64,000 nt of DNA from CAIXSC01 sp046349915. GTDB lineage: Bacteria; Planctomycetota; Planctomycetia; Pirellulales; Pirellulaceae. A model generated the notes under the pieces. It worked only from the letters and a program-made list of their open reading frames with translations. It did not search any database and was not told the DNA's origin. This document shows positions 53,307 through 61,748 of the stretch, in pieces. Position numbers and translations under genes: made by a program. Location: positions 505,266 through 569,265 of the forward strand of contig JAXMBL010000008.1 of NCBI GenBank assembly GCA_046349915.1, in the 5' to 3' direction. Each line of letters starts with the position of its first letter. The first letter of the stretch is position 1.

Positions 53307-54635
53307 ATGCCAACATCTGAATTCAGCTCACCCTTAAATCGCCGTCAGGTAATGCGAAGTGCGGCGTCAGTGACAGCCGGAGCAGTTTTGGGTCGAATTG
53401 GTCGGGCCGCGGAGCGACCGCGTTTCAATGAGGCGATCGACTCGGCCTGGCAAGCGGGGCTCGATTCGCTGAAGCCCAGCGCGGCGGAACTGGACCGAGG
53501 ATTGAAGCTGCACCAAGAGTCGCTGGTCTTCGATTGCTACGGTTTCTCGCCGCGCTGCGCCGTCGATGGGGATGCGATTGCGAAAGCCGTCGCACAGGGC
53601 GCCTCGGACGAAGAACTGCAAGACCTCACGGAAGATCATGGCATGACGCGCTGTGTCGTGAATGCCGCGGAGCGAGCGGAGTTCGAACTTGCCTGGCGAG
53701 CAGCCGGGGTAACATGTGTCTTTCAGAACGCGGGCGAAGAGGGAAACAACCCGCTGCGTCTGCTCAAACGACTGGGGCGATTTACTTACCTTACGGATCA
53801 CCTGCGAGACTTCCTGTCCAAGGCTGTCGGTCCGGCGGACATTGAGGCGGCGCACAGGGCGGGAAAGCACGCACTCTATTTCACGGGCAATGGGGTACCG
53901 CTGGCCGGCGAGTTTAAATCAGCGCCGGATGAACTCCGCCATGTGAGGCTGTTCTACCAACTGGGCATTCGGATGATGCACGTCACCTACAACCGACGTA
54001 ACTTGCTGGGCGATGGATGTGCCGAACCTGCCAACGGCGGACTCAGCGATCTGGGGCGGGCGGCGATCGCCGAAATGAATCGAGTGGGGGTAATCGTCGA
54101 TGTCGCTCATAGCGGTTGGCGGACGAGCCTGGAGGCGGCGACGGTTTCACAGCAGCCGATCGTCGCCAGCCATACCGCCTGCGACGCGCTCAACCACCAT
54201 ATCCGGGCGAAGCCGGTCGAGGTACTCAAGGCGATCGTGGACGGCGGGGGTCTGGTAGGGATTTGCTGCATCCCGCAGTTCCTCGGCGGACAGGGAGACA
54301 TCCCCGCCCTACTCGACCACATCGATTATGTCGCGAAGCGTTTTGGCGTACCGCATGTCGGCATCGGCACCGACATTGCGTATACCTCAAGCCAAGCCGC
54401 GACAGAAAACCGTAAGATCCCCCGAGTCGGTCCGCGGCGCACGCGGTACGAAGCCCTCTGGCCCGATGGCTCGCTCGGCAAACGCTACCCAGGCGAGAAA
54501 TCCCTCGCCTGGACGAACTGGCCTCTCTTCACGGTCGGCCTGGTACAGCGAGGTTACAAGGACGATGACATCCGCCAGATTCTCGGCCTGAACATGCTAC
54601 GAATCGCGAAAGCCGTAAACCGGGAAATCAACTAG
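53307..54635 (+). CDS. Peptidase M19 (membrane dipeptidase)-like protein lacking one metal site
   Basis: 442 residues with a Tat-like leader (LNRRQVMRSAASVTAGAVLG). The M19 fold is clear from IRMMHVTYNRRN, GVIVDVAHSG with H268, PIVASHTACDAL with H289, the arginine of NHHIRAKPVEVLKAIV, GGLVGICCIPQF and HIDYVAKRFGVPHVGIGTD with D356. Active dipeptidases start with an H-x-D motif and use a bridging glutamate near G-x-E-G. Here those positions read FDCYGF (about residue 76) and YFTGNGV (about 191), so the first zinc site is missing. It may bind one metal or have another activity. The protein follows an amidohydrolase. Confidence 0.85.
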   Translation: MPTSEFSSPLNRRQVMRSAASVTAGAVLGRIGRAAERPRFNEAIDSAWQAGLDSLKPSAAELDRGLKLHQESLVFDCYGFSPRCAVDGDAIAKAVAQGASDEELQDLTEDHGMTRCVVNAAERAEFELAWRAAGVTCVFQNAGEEGNNPLRLLKRLGRFTYLTDHLRDFLSKAVGPADIEAAHRAGKHALYFTGNGVPLAGEFKSAPDELRHVRLFYQLGIRMMHVTYNRRNLLGDGCAEPANGGLSDLGRAAIAEMNRVGVIVDVAHSGWRTSLEAATVSQQPIVASHTACDALNHHIRAKPVEVLKAIVDGGGLVGICCIPQFLGGQGDIPALLDHIDYVAKRFGVPHVGIGTDIAYTSSQAATENRKIPRVGPRRTRYEALWPDGSLGKRYPGEKSLAWTNWPLFTVGLVQRGYKDDDIRQILGLNMLRIAKAVNREIN

Positions 54636-55201
54636 AAGCTCCAACCCGTGGGGCAGGTTTGTAACCTGCCCTCCCCACCTCGTGGGGCAGGTTTTCAACC
54701 TGCCCTCCCCATCCCGTAGGGCAGGTTTTCAACCTGCCTCTGCAATCCGTTTGGTGGCTATGTGGCCATGGGCATCAAGAACCAATTCCATCAGTGAAGA
54801 TCAGCGAAGATCAGTGTTCCATTCTCTCCCCCACCCTTCGTCGAAAAAAGGGAACACTGATCTTCACTGATCCTCACTAATTGACTCAGGCTGCCAGACC
54901 GATCGGTTTCGGGTTAATGGACGAAACACCCAACCTATAGGCCAGTTCAAGAGTGATTACATCACCCTCCTTCTTTATCCGTGGCATTCGTGTGAACCGT
55001 GGCTGACCGCCTTTGTGGCTGACAGCCGTGAACACGCCGAATTTAGCGTCGCCCAGCCGCGCCAACTTGTGGGGCAGGTTTGCAACCTAGCTGGGCAGGT
55101 TGAAAACCTGCCCCACGAGTCAACTCTTCGGCTGCTTGACTCATCCGCAGATTTCGCGACCAAGAGCCAAGATGCCGCGGCCCGGACGCTTGGTAGCGGT
55201 C
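54636..55201. other. Gene-free region rich in repeats (families B and E core)
   Basis: No gene is visible in these 566 bp. GGCAGGTT hairpins lie at 54652-54670 (loop TGT), 54686-54704 and 54720-54738 (loop TTC), then at 55073-55091 (decayed) and, inverted, at 55094-55112. The third copy has the head GTAG, the others GTGG. Between them, 54784-54892 is an inverted copy of the core of the 310-bp elements, and a degenerate run CCGTGGCATTCGTGTGAACC-like sequence lies at about 54977. Confidence 0.85.
54784..54892 (-). repeat. Stand-alone copy of the 310-bp element core
   Basis: Twenty-base arms at 54801-54820 and 54851-54870 are complementary with one mismatch and contain AGTGTTCC / GGAACACT. Read on the minus strand the element starts AATTAGTGAGGATCAGTG and ends TGATGGAATT, matching the cores at 17398-17500, 18215-18310 and 19485-19579. 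It has no CGACGGACT ends, so the core can exist independently of family A. Confidence 0.8.
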
Positions 55202-57949
55202 CTAGAACATGAATTGCGATGAACTGACCACGCGCGACCAGTTCAGCAGGCGAATCTTCTTGCCATTGGTCAAGGTAATCGTCGTGATCGGAGCAGCAAC
55301 GTTAAAGGACAACTGCGAGTAAGACGTTGCATAGGCCTGCAGATTGATCGTGTCGCTGTACAAGGCAAAGTCGGTGATGGTGTCGAGCGTACTGAGATCG
55401 CCCGCGAAATACACCACATCTCGCCCAGCGCCGGTAGTGATCGTATCCACTCCGTCGCCGCCGTACAGGTAGTCGACTCCGTCGCCGCCATTCAGCGAGT
55501 CGTCGCCCGCATCGCCATACAGAGTATCGACTCCACCCAGTCCATTCAGAATGTCGTTGCCCTCGCCGCCGCGCAGGTTGTCGACGCCATAGGTGCCGGT
55601 AATCGTGTCATTGCCTCCGCGGCCGTCAACGTACGACACGCCGGCCAGACTCATCGAGTAGCTCGGTCCCACCAGGAAGCTCAAAACGTTCGCCGCGTCA
55701 GTCCCAAGAATCGGCTGGTTGTTCCCCGACCAACTTTCGATGCTGCTTACGCTCGCGTCAAAGCCCGCTAGCACGACCGGGGCTGCCATATCGTTCATGA
55801 TGGTATCGGTGTTGTCGCCGCCATTCATGATATCGGTCGCCGCTTCGTCGAGACGGACTTTAATGACGTCGTAACCCGCGCCGCCCAGAATCGTATCTTG
55901 ACCTGGACCACCATCGAGTTGATCGTCATGGAGACCGCCTTCAAGCCGATCCGCCCCTGAACCGCCAATCAATCGATCGAATCCCAGATCGTCAATTAGT
56001 GAATCGTTACCACTGCCTCCTACCAGCAAATCACTCATGCTTCCACCGAAGATCGCGTCGTGTCCCGCGCCTCCATATAGGCAGTCGGAGCCGTCGAGAC
56101 CGTAGAGCGTGTCGTCGCCGCCCTGCCCGAATATCAGGTCGGTCGCGCTGCTGCCATAAATCACATCGGCGCTCGTCGTGCCGACGAGAATCTGAGTTTC
56201 GCTGGCGATTCCCTGGAAGCAAGCCGTAATGTCGGTGACGGAGTTGTCGTCATTGATGCTCAACGCGGCTGACTCGAAATTCATCGACGCCAAGTCGATG
56301 TCGGACGGCACTAACAAATAGAGCGTTCTGCCTGTCGGCGCGGCGAGATAGTTCTGCAGCACGAGAATATCGGCCGTCGTAAAAGCGCCTAGCTGATCGG
56401 GCGTTACGGCGAGCACGACACGGTCGTTCCCAGCCATCCCGTCCACAGTAATCCGAGTTCCCAAGTCAAAGGTTCCAATCGAAACCGGCGTCCCGCCTTC
56501 CGGCGCCTGCGTCACCTCGATACCCGATGCGGAATAAACGACAGAGAACACGTCGTTGCCAGACGTGCCGCGGAGAATCGGTTGAGTGGCTAGTTTCACC
56601 AAATACGAATCGAAATTGCCTGCACTGGTGCGAAGCTGCACACCACTCGTCGGATCGAAATCACTCGTCGCGGTAAACCCGCCAGTAACATAGATGTTCC
56701 CCTGCGAATCCACGGCGATGCCATTGCCCCGAGTGTCGCTCGGAACTCCTCCCAGAACTTCTGTCCATACGGCCTGGCCGGTTACGTTGTCCAGCTTCTT
56801 GATCTGAGTATCGAAGTCGTTGAACGAAGTACGCGAAATGACCAGGAGATAAACATTGTTTGCGGCGTCAACAGTAAGTCCTTGCCATGAGGTGAAGTTA
56901 ATGTCTCCACCACCAAACACGTTCTGCTGAGAACCCCAGAGGAGGTTTCCGTGGGCATCGAGTTTCGATACCGCAACGTTGCTCGCATTGGGATTGGTGA
57001 CAGGGAAGCTGGACAGGTTATTGGGATCGAGTGAAATGGGAGCCGAAAAAGATGTGGCGACCATGAGGTTGCCGGAAGCGTCCATATCCATGCTGGCGAC
57101 GCCATCATTTCCGCTTCCACCCCAGTGCTTCGCCCACACTAGGTCGCCGGCCGTCGAGTACTTCGTCAGATACGCGTCACCCGATCCAAGGCTAGATAGC
57201 GTTGTTGCGTTGGTGGCTCCACCGAAGTAGTTCTGTAATGTGCCGTAAGCGCCGCCCGCATAGATCGCGTCATTGGCATCAATGACGATTTTCTGCACGC
57301 CGCTGCCACCGCCGACCCGATAGGCCCATTGAGTACTGCCAGAGGGATTCATCTTCCACAAAAAACCATTGCCGTCGCTCCCCACATTCGCGGTCAGTAT
57401 GTACCCATTTCCGAAGTCGACGGTGTTGCGGAAATAGCCGCCGACGTAGAGATTCCCTTGGCTATCAAGCGATAGGCTTGCGGCAATGTCTGTTAAGCTG
57501 CCTCCACTGCCAAAGGACCGACTCCAAACCACTTGTCCATTCGCGGGGTTCAGCTCGGCTACGAATAGGTCGCCGTAATCAACCGGCGTTTGACCAGCGA
57601 CATAGATCTGGCCTTGCGCTCCCATCAGGACTTCATTTACGCGGCCAGTCTGAGAGCTCAAAGGCGACGACCAGACAACTCCACCATCTGACGATTGCAC
57701 CTTGCGAAGGAGAAAGTTCCCTTCAGTGGTGCCAGCTTGCAACAGATTGCCCGTTGAGTCGATAACAACGTCCGCGGCATAATCACCCTGATAGAAAGAG
57801 TTCGCGATTCCGAACGTGTTGACCCATTCAAAGGCAACCGTCAATACGGTCCGCTCTTCCAGCCGCTGAAAGCACAGACGAGGCGAGTGTGGCTTGCGTC
57901 GTGGCGTCGACTGAAAGAAACGGCGGTAACGAGAGAGGGTTTTGAACAT
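55202..57949 (-). CDS. Secreted SBBP beta-propeller plus RTX calcium-repeat protein
   Basis: 915 residues from the ATG at 57949 with GAGGAG just upstream; the open frame upstream to 58318 is leader DNA. The N-terminus RRFFQSTPRRKPHSPRLCFQRLEERTVLT is the conserved planctomycete export-type start, in which LEER-x-(L/V)L precedes mature secreted proteins. Residues about 30-450 are SBBP/PQQ-like propeller repeats (GNLLQAGTTEGNFLLRKV, GNLYVGGYFRNTVDFG, GNIYVTGGFTATSDFDP). Residues about 590-880 are RTX nonapeptide repeats (LIFGQGGDDTLYGLDGSD, GGPGQDTILGGAGYD, LYGDAGDDSLNGGDGVD), which fold on calcium. It is probably an extracellular adhesin or surface protein; no catalytic domain is visible. Type I secretion genes are not in the window. 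Confidence 0.9.
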   Translation of the reverse strand: MFKTLSRYRRFFQSTPRRKPHSPRLCFQRLEERTVLTVAFEWVNTFGIANSFYQGDYAADVVIDSTGNLLQAGTTEGNFLLRKVQSSDGGVVWSSPLSSQTGRVNEVLMGAQGQIYVAGQTPVDYGDLFVAELNPANGQVVWSRSFGSGGSLTDIAASLSLDSQGNLYVGGYFRNTVDFGNGYILTANVGSDGNGFLWKMNPSGSTQWAYRVGGGSGVQKIVIDANDAIYAGGAYGTLQNYFGGATNATTLSSLGSGDAYLTKYSTAGDLVWAKHWGGSGNDGVASMDMDASGNLMVATSFSAPISLDPNNLSSFPVTNPNASNVAVSKLDAHGNLLWGSQQNVFGGGDINFTSWQGLTVDAANNVYLLVISRTSFNDFDTQIKKLDNVTGQAVWTEVLGGVPSDTRGNGIAVDSQGNIYVTGGFTATSDFDPTSGVQLRTSAGNFDSYLVKLATQPILRGTSGNDVFSVVYSASGIEVTQAPEGGTPVSIGTFDLGTRITVDGMAGNDRVVLAVTPDQLGAFTTADILVLQNYLAAPTGRTLYLLVPSDIDLASMNFESAALSINDDNSVTDITACFQGIASETQILVGTTSADVIYGSSATDLIFGQGGDDTLYGLDGSDCLYGGAGHDAIFGGSMSDLLVGGSGNDSLIDDLGFDRLIGGSGADRLEGGLHDDQLDGGPGQDTILGGAGYDVIKVRLDEAATDIMNGGDNTDTIMNDMAAPVVLAGFDASVSSIESWSGNNQPILGTDAANVLSFLVGPSYSMSLAGVSYVDGRGGNDTITGTYGVDNLRGGEGNDILNGLGGVDTLYGDAGDDSLNGGDGVDYLYGGDGVDTITTGAGRDVVYFAGDLSTLDTITDFALYSDTINLQAYATSYSQLSFNVAAPITTITLTNGKKIRLLNWSRVVSSSQFMF

Positions 57950-58886
57950 GATGTTTCTCCTCAACGCTTCAGCGAGACAAGACCGCAATTTCAATGCCGA
58001 AGCAAAACGCACGCCTCCTCTTGGCATGCGTCCCACAACAGGCAAGTGTGCCTCTGTCCGTAATGGACAACACGTTGCGAAAAGACAATCTGTTTCGCGC
58101 GAATTCTGGGATTTCGAGCGAATCGCCGCGAGTGTGTTAATCCCGAGCAGAATCGAGCGAACTCGCACGGTCGTGCGACTGGAGCGGCATAGGACAAAAA
58201 TCAAGCACCAGAGCGGTCCACGCATCAAAGTGCAACTTCCCCCCGCCCCATGCTTGCTTGGGGCGACGGACACGTTGTTCTTATCAGACCTGCTACGGCC
58301 CCAAAAAATCGCGATCATTCAACGGTCCGAAAGCCCGACCGCGATACGATCGCCGAAGTCATCCGACGTAAACCAAAAGCCCGCGGGGTGGAAAACGGTC
58401 GACTGGAAAAACTGTCCGTGAACTTGTAGGGCAGCCGGACGAAGAAAAACTACCAGCAGAACCACATTATCGAACAAAGGCGAAGTTGCGAAAGGCGGGC
58501 GAGAGATCCAGTTTGGCGAGTGATTTGTAACCGCCTTCCGCAGCTTCGCCTTTGATCGGCAAGGCACAGCGCGAAGCCTCTGCAACCTGCCCGACTTGGT
58601 TCCAGAATCGACCTTGGCCCGGGAATGGCGAACGCCCAAGATAGCTCCTCGACAAGGAGGTGCCTGAGGTGGCGAGAACTGCGGAAGTCCGCGGCGCGCC
58701 GAGTCGATGTTCGGCTGGTGTCGCCAGGCAGCCTTACCCAGGGCGTCGCTCCACGGCTGCGCCGAGTCGCCATGCCCTTGGCTGTCTTGTCGCTGCCCCC
58801 TTCGGGCCGGAGGCATGCTCTTATCCGGTCGGCGCTGTGGTCGCGAGCCAAGGTGGTCGCGAGACAAGATCGCAACCTTCTCGCCA
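57950..58886. other. 937-bp gene-free region with one dispersed repeat
   Basis: Open frames in all directions are low-complexity and mutually overlapping, and none resembles a family. A 28-bp repeat at 58430-58457 is the reverse complement of the one at 35384-35413. The stretch 58540-58870 (containing GCCCCCTTCGGGCCGGAGGC at about 58795) has the compositional look of a longer dispersed planctomycete repeat, but there is no second copy in the window to prove it. The first 370 bases probably hold the promoter of the RTX gene. Confidence 0.6.
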
Positions 58887-61052
58887 TTATCCCTTCAACT
58901 CCTCGGACCGAATGGGCAAGCTGCGGATTCGTTTGCCGGTGGCGGCGAAGATCGCATTGCACAGAGCAGGAGCAATCGGGGGGACGCCGGGCTCGCCCAT
59001 GCCTCCCATCTTTTCCGTACTCGGAATGATGTAGGTCTCCACCGCCGGCATCTCGTCCATGGGCAGCAACGGATAGTCGTCGAAATTGCCCTGCTGCACT
59101 CGCCCGTTCTTGAACGTGATCTCGCCATAAAGTGCGGCGGTCAGACCGTAGACCGCGGCGCCTTCCATCTGCGCCTTGATCGAATCGGGGTTCACCGCGG
59201 GACCGCAATCGCACGCCCCCACCACGCGATGCACGGTCACCTTCCCTTCCTTGGAAACCGAGGCCTCGATCACTTGGGCCACAAAGCTGCCGAAAGATTC
59301 ATGCACGGCAATGCCGCGGCCTCGTCCCTCAGGGAGCGGCTTACCCCAGCCGGCTTTCTCGGCGACAAGCCGCAGCACTCCCAAATGCCGCGGACGTTTC
59401 GCCAGCAACGTTCGGCGGTACTCATAAGGATCCTTGCCGGCGGCATGCGCCAGCTCGTCGAGGAACGATTCGCAGGCAAAGGCCGTGTGCGAATGCCCCA
59501 CCGAGCGCCACCAGAGCGTGGGCACGCCGGTCGGCGCCATGTGCCATTCCACTTGGAGGTTGGGCACGTCGTACGCAAGCGTGCGTGCCCCTTCTACCGC
59601 GCCATCGTCGATGCCGTCCTTAATACCGACCGCTTCCAGCGATGTGCCGGCCAGAAACGACTGGCAAACGATGCGTTGCTGCCAGGCTTGAGGAAGACCA
59701 TCGTCGCCGATGGCGCCTGTCAGGAAGTGCGAAGCGCGTGGCCGATAAAATCCGCCGCGCGTGTCGTCTTCGCGAGTCCAGATGACTTTCACCGGCTTCT
59801 TCACCTGTTGCGAAATCTGGATCGCCTCGACGACAAAGTGGCTGTCGAGCACCGCTCGGCGGCCAAACCCGCCGCCCGCCAGCGTAGTGTGCAGTTCAAT
59901 CTGCTCCGGTTTCAGTCCCGTCGCCTTGGCGGCGTTGTCGCGATCGATCGTTTGAAACTGAGTGCCGGCCCAGATCTCGCAACGGTCAGCCGTCACATGA
60001 GCCGTGGCGTTCATCGGCTCCATACAAGCATGAGCCAGATAAGGCAAATGGTACTCGGCCGTCAGCTTCTTCGGGGCCTTGTCGAGCGCCGCTGGTGCGT
60101 CGCCGATTTTCGCGGCGATCGCGCCGGGCTTCTGAGCCATCGCGGCATACTGCTTTCCTTGCTGATCGGACTCAAGCGATGCCAAGGGCCCTTCATCCCA
60201 CTCAATCTTCAGCTTCGCGCGCCCTTGCGTCGCCTGCCAGAAACCATCCGCCACCACGGCAATACCGCGATCGATCTTCACAACGTGCCGCACGCCCGGA
60301 ACGGCCTTCGCTTGTTCGGCGTCAAAACTCTTGATTTTACCGCCAAACACGGGTGGCCGCGCGACGACCGCCACCAGCATGTCCGGAACTTTGATATCAA
60401 TGCCGAACACCGCACTGCCATCGACCTTCTGCGGCGTATCGAGTCGCTTCAGCGGCTTGCCGAGGATTTTGAAATCCTTAGCATCTTTGAGCGTAACTTC
60501 TTTGGGCGGCTCCAGCTTGGCGGCGGCTTCCGCAAGTTTGCCGAAGGACAACTTCTGGCCGGAGTCCTTGTGAATGATATGGCCCGACTCGGCGCGGCAC
60601 GTTTCCGGTTTCACCTTCCATTGCTTGGCGGCCGCTTCGATCAGCATGGTGCGAGCGGCGGCGCCCGCTTTGCGAACCCGTTCCCACTCGCTCCAACTGC
60701 TAGAACTGCCGCCCGTCATCTGCATGCCGTACACCGAGTGGTTGTATTCGACTGCCACCGGGGCCGGCTCGAAACGGACCTTGTTCCAATCGGCTTCCAG
60801 TTCCTCGGCGACGAGCATCGGGACCGCGGTGAATTGCCCTTGCCCCATCTCCAGATGGTTGACGACCACGGTCACCAGATCGTCACTGCCAATCCGCACG
60901 AAAGCGTTCAGCTTCGAGGGTCCCGATGAGGGTTCGTCCTTCGCGGTTAGCTGTGGAAGCTGTGGTTGGAAAACTCCCAGGACCAAACCACCGCCGGCGA
61001 GCGCCGATACTTGCAGCCACTGACGACGACTGAGATTTACGACTTCGCTCAT
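58887..61052 (-). CDS. Isoquinoline 1-oxidoreductase-like molybdopterin subunit (IorB type)
   Basis: 721 residues from the ATG at 61052, which overlaps the upstream stop as ATGA. SRRQWLQVSALAGGGLVLG is a Tat leader, as expected for periplasmic members. VRIGSDDLVTVVVNHLEMGQGQFTAVPMLVAEEL is the first molybdopterin-binding block, YGMQMTGGSSSSWSEWERVRKAGAAAR the second, and HACMEPMNATAHV the Q-loop region. ELHTTLAGGGFGRRAVLDSHFVVEAI and PTGVPTLWWRSVGHSHTAFACESFLDEL follow, and GGMGEPGVPPIAPALCNAIFAATGKRIRSLPI holds the catalytic glutamate (GEPG). The subunit binds Mo-cytosine dinucleotide and hydroxylates N-heterocycles or oxidises aldehydes. Its partner is the coupled 2Fe-2S gene upstream. Electron acceptor and substrate are unknown. 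Confidence 0.95.
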   Translation of the reverse strand: MSEVVNLSRRQWLQVSALAGGGLVLGVFQPQLPQLTAKDEPSSGPSKLNAFVRIGSDDLVTVVVNHLEMGQGQFTAVPMLVAEELEADWNKVRFEPAPVAVEYNHSVYGMQMTGGSSSSWSEWERVRKAGAAARTMLIEAAAKQWKVKPETCRAESGHIIHKDSGQKLSFGKLAEAAAKLEPPKEVTLKDAKDFKILGKPLKRLDTPQKVDGSAVFGIDIKVPDMLVAVVARPPVFGGKIKSFDAEQAKAVPGVRHVVKIDRGIAVVADGFWQATQGRAKLKIEWDEGPLASLESDQQGKQYAAMAQKPGAIAAKIGDAPAALDKAPKKLTAEYHLPYLAHACMEPMNATAHVTADRCEIWAGTQFQTIDRDNAAKATGLKPEQIELHTTLAGGGFGRRAVLDSHFVVEAIQISQQVKKPVKVIWTREDDTRGGFYRPRASHFLTGAIGDDGLPQAWQQRIVCQSFLAGTSLEAVGIKDGIDDGAVEGARTLAYDVPNLQVEWHMAPTGVPTLWWRSVGHSHTAFACESFLDELAHAAGKDPYEYRRTLLAKRPRHLGVLRLVAEKAGWGKPLPEGRGRGIAVHESFGSFVAQVIEASVSKEGKVTVHRVVGACDCGPAVNPDSIKAQMEGAAVYGLTAALYGEITFKNGRVQQGNFDDYPLLPMDEMPAVETYIIPSTEKMGGMGEPGVPPIAPALCNAIFAATGKRIRSLPIRSEELKG

Positions 61053-61522
61053 TGGGCGCCTCCTTTCGCTTTTAACTCGGCCGCCTGATGGATCGCATTG
61101 CGGATGCGTTGATAGGTACCGCAGCGGCACAGGTTCTCGGACATGCCTTCGTTGATGTCGGCGTCGCTGGGCTTCGGCTTCTTGCGGAGCAACGCGGCGG
61201 CCGACATGATCTGGCCCGACTGGCAGTAGCCGCATTGCGGCACGTCCTCGGCGATCCAGCATTGTCGCAGCGGACCGGCGTACTCTTGATCCAGCCCCTC
61301 GATGGTCGTCACCGATTTGCCGGCCGCTTCACTGACGGCCGTGCTGCATGATCGCACCGCCTCCCCGTCCAAGTGCACCGTGCAGGCGCCGCACAGCGAC
61401 TCGCCGCAGCCGAACTTGGTGCCCGTGAGTCCAAGCGTCTCCCGAATGACCCAGAGCAAGGGCATGTCGGGGCTGACGTCGACCGACCGGTCCACTCCAT
61501 TCACATTGAGCTTTATGAGCAT
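61049..61522 (-). CDS. 2Fe-2S subunit of the molybdopterin hydroxylase (IorA type)
   Basis: 157 residues from the ATG at 61522, the usual length. IKLNVNGVDRSVDVSPDMPLLWVIRETLGLTGTKFGCGESLCGACTVHLDGEAVRSC gives the plant-type ferredoxin cluster. QCGYCQSGQIMSAAALL and ENLCRCGTYQRIRNAIHQA bind the second 2Fe-2S cluster. It passes electrons from the molybdenum subunit to an outside acceptor, probably a cytochrome. There is no leader peptide, so it is presumably exported together with the Tat-tagged large subunit. ATGA overlap with the large subunit shows translational coupling. Confidence 0.95.
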   Translation of the reverse strand: MLIKLNVNGVDRSVDVSPDMPLLWVIRETLGLTGTKFGCGESLCGACTVHLDGEAVRSCSTAVSEAAGKSVTTIEGLDQEYAGPLRQCWIAEDVPQCGYCQSGQIMSAAALLRKKPKPSDADINEGMSENLCRCGTYQRIRNAIHQAAELKAKGGAQ

Positions 61523-61655
61523 TGAAGCAATCCTTGAAGGCAAGGGAAATCGAACAAACATTCTCACCCTCCCGAGATCGCCGCACAACTAGAGGTGCGA
61601 GTCACTTTCACGAGAGCCTCAGAATCGAACGGTGTCAGAGAAGGAAGACAATCGA

Positions 61656-61684
61656 CCACGGATCACACCAATGACACTGATTCG
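61656..61684. repeat. Degenerate CCACGGAT-CACACC-ATGACAC repeat
   Basis: Reads CCACGGATCACACCAATGAC then ACTGATT, like the run inside the 310-bp elements at about 17341, 18166 and 19430. It lies in the 226-bp gap between the molybdopterin operon and the CHAT gene, with nothing else recognisable beside it. Confidence 0.45.
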
Positions 61685-61748
61685 GTTGCCGAGCGATCAG
61701 GCGCCACAATCGCACTCGTTTGAAACTCGCATCGGTCCATCCGGTTGG

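Noticed and set aside
58319..58867. 182-codon open frame on the minus strand
   Set aside because: Composition is Arg/Pro/Ser-rich without secondary-structure pattern, it lies opposite other equally long frames, and it contains the 28-bp dispersed repeat read as protein.
58707..60929. 740-codon plus-strand frame opposite the molybdopterin subunit
   Set aside because: It is the antisense shadow of a clearly assigned gene in GC-rich DNA; its protein has no domain and a biased Arg/His/Leu composition.
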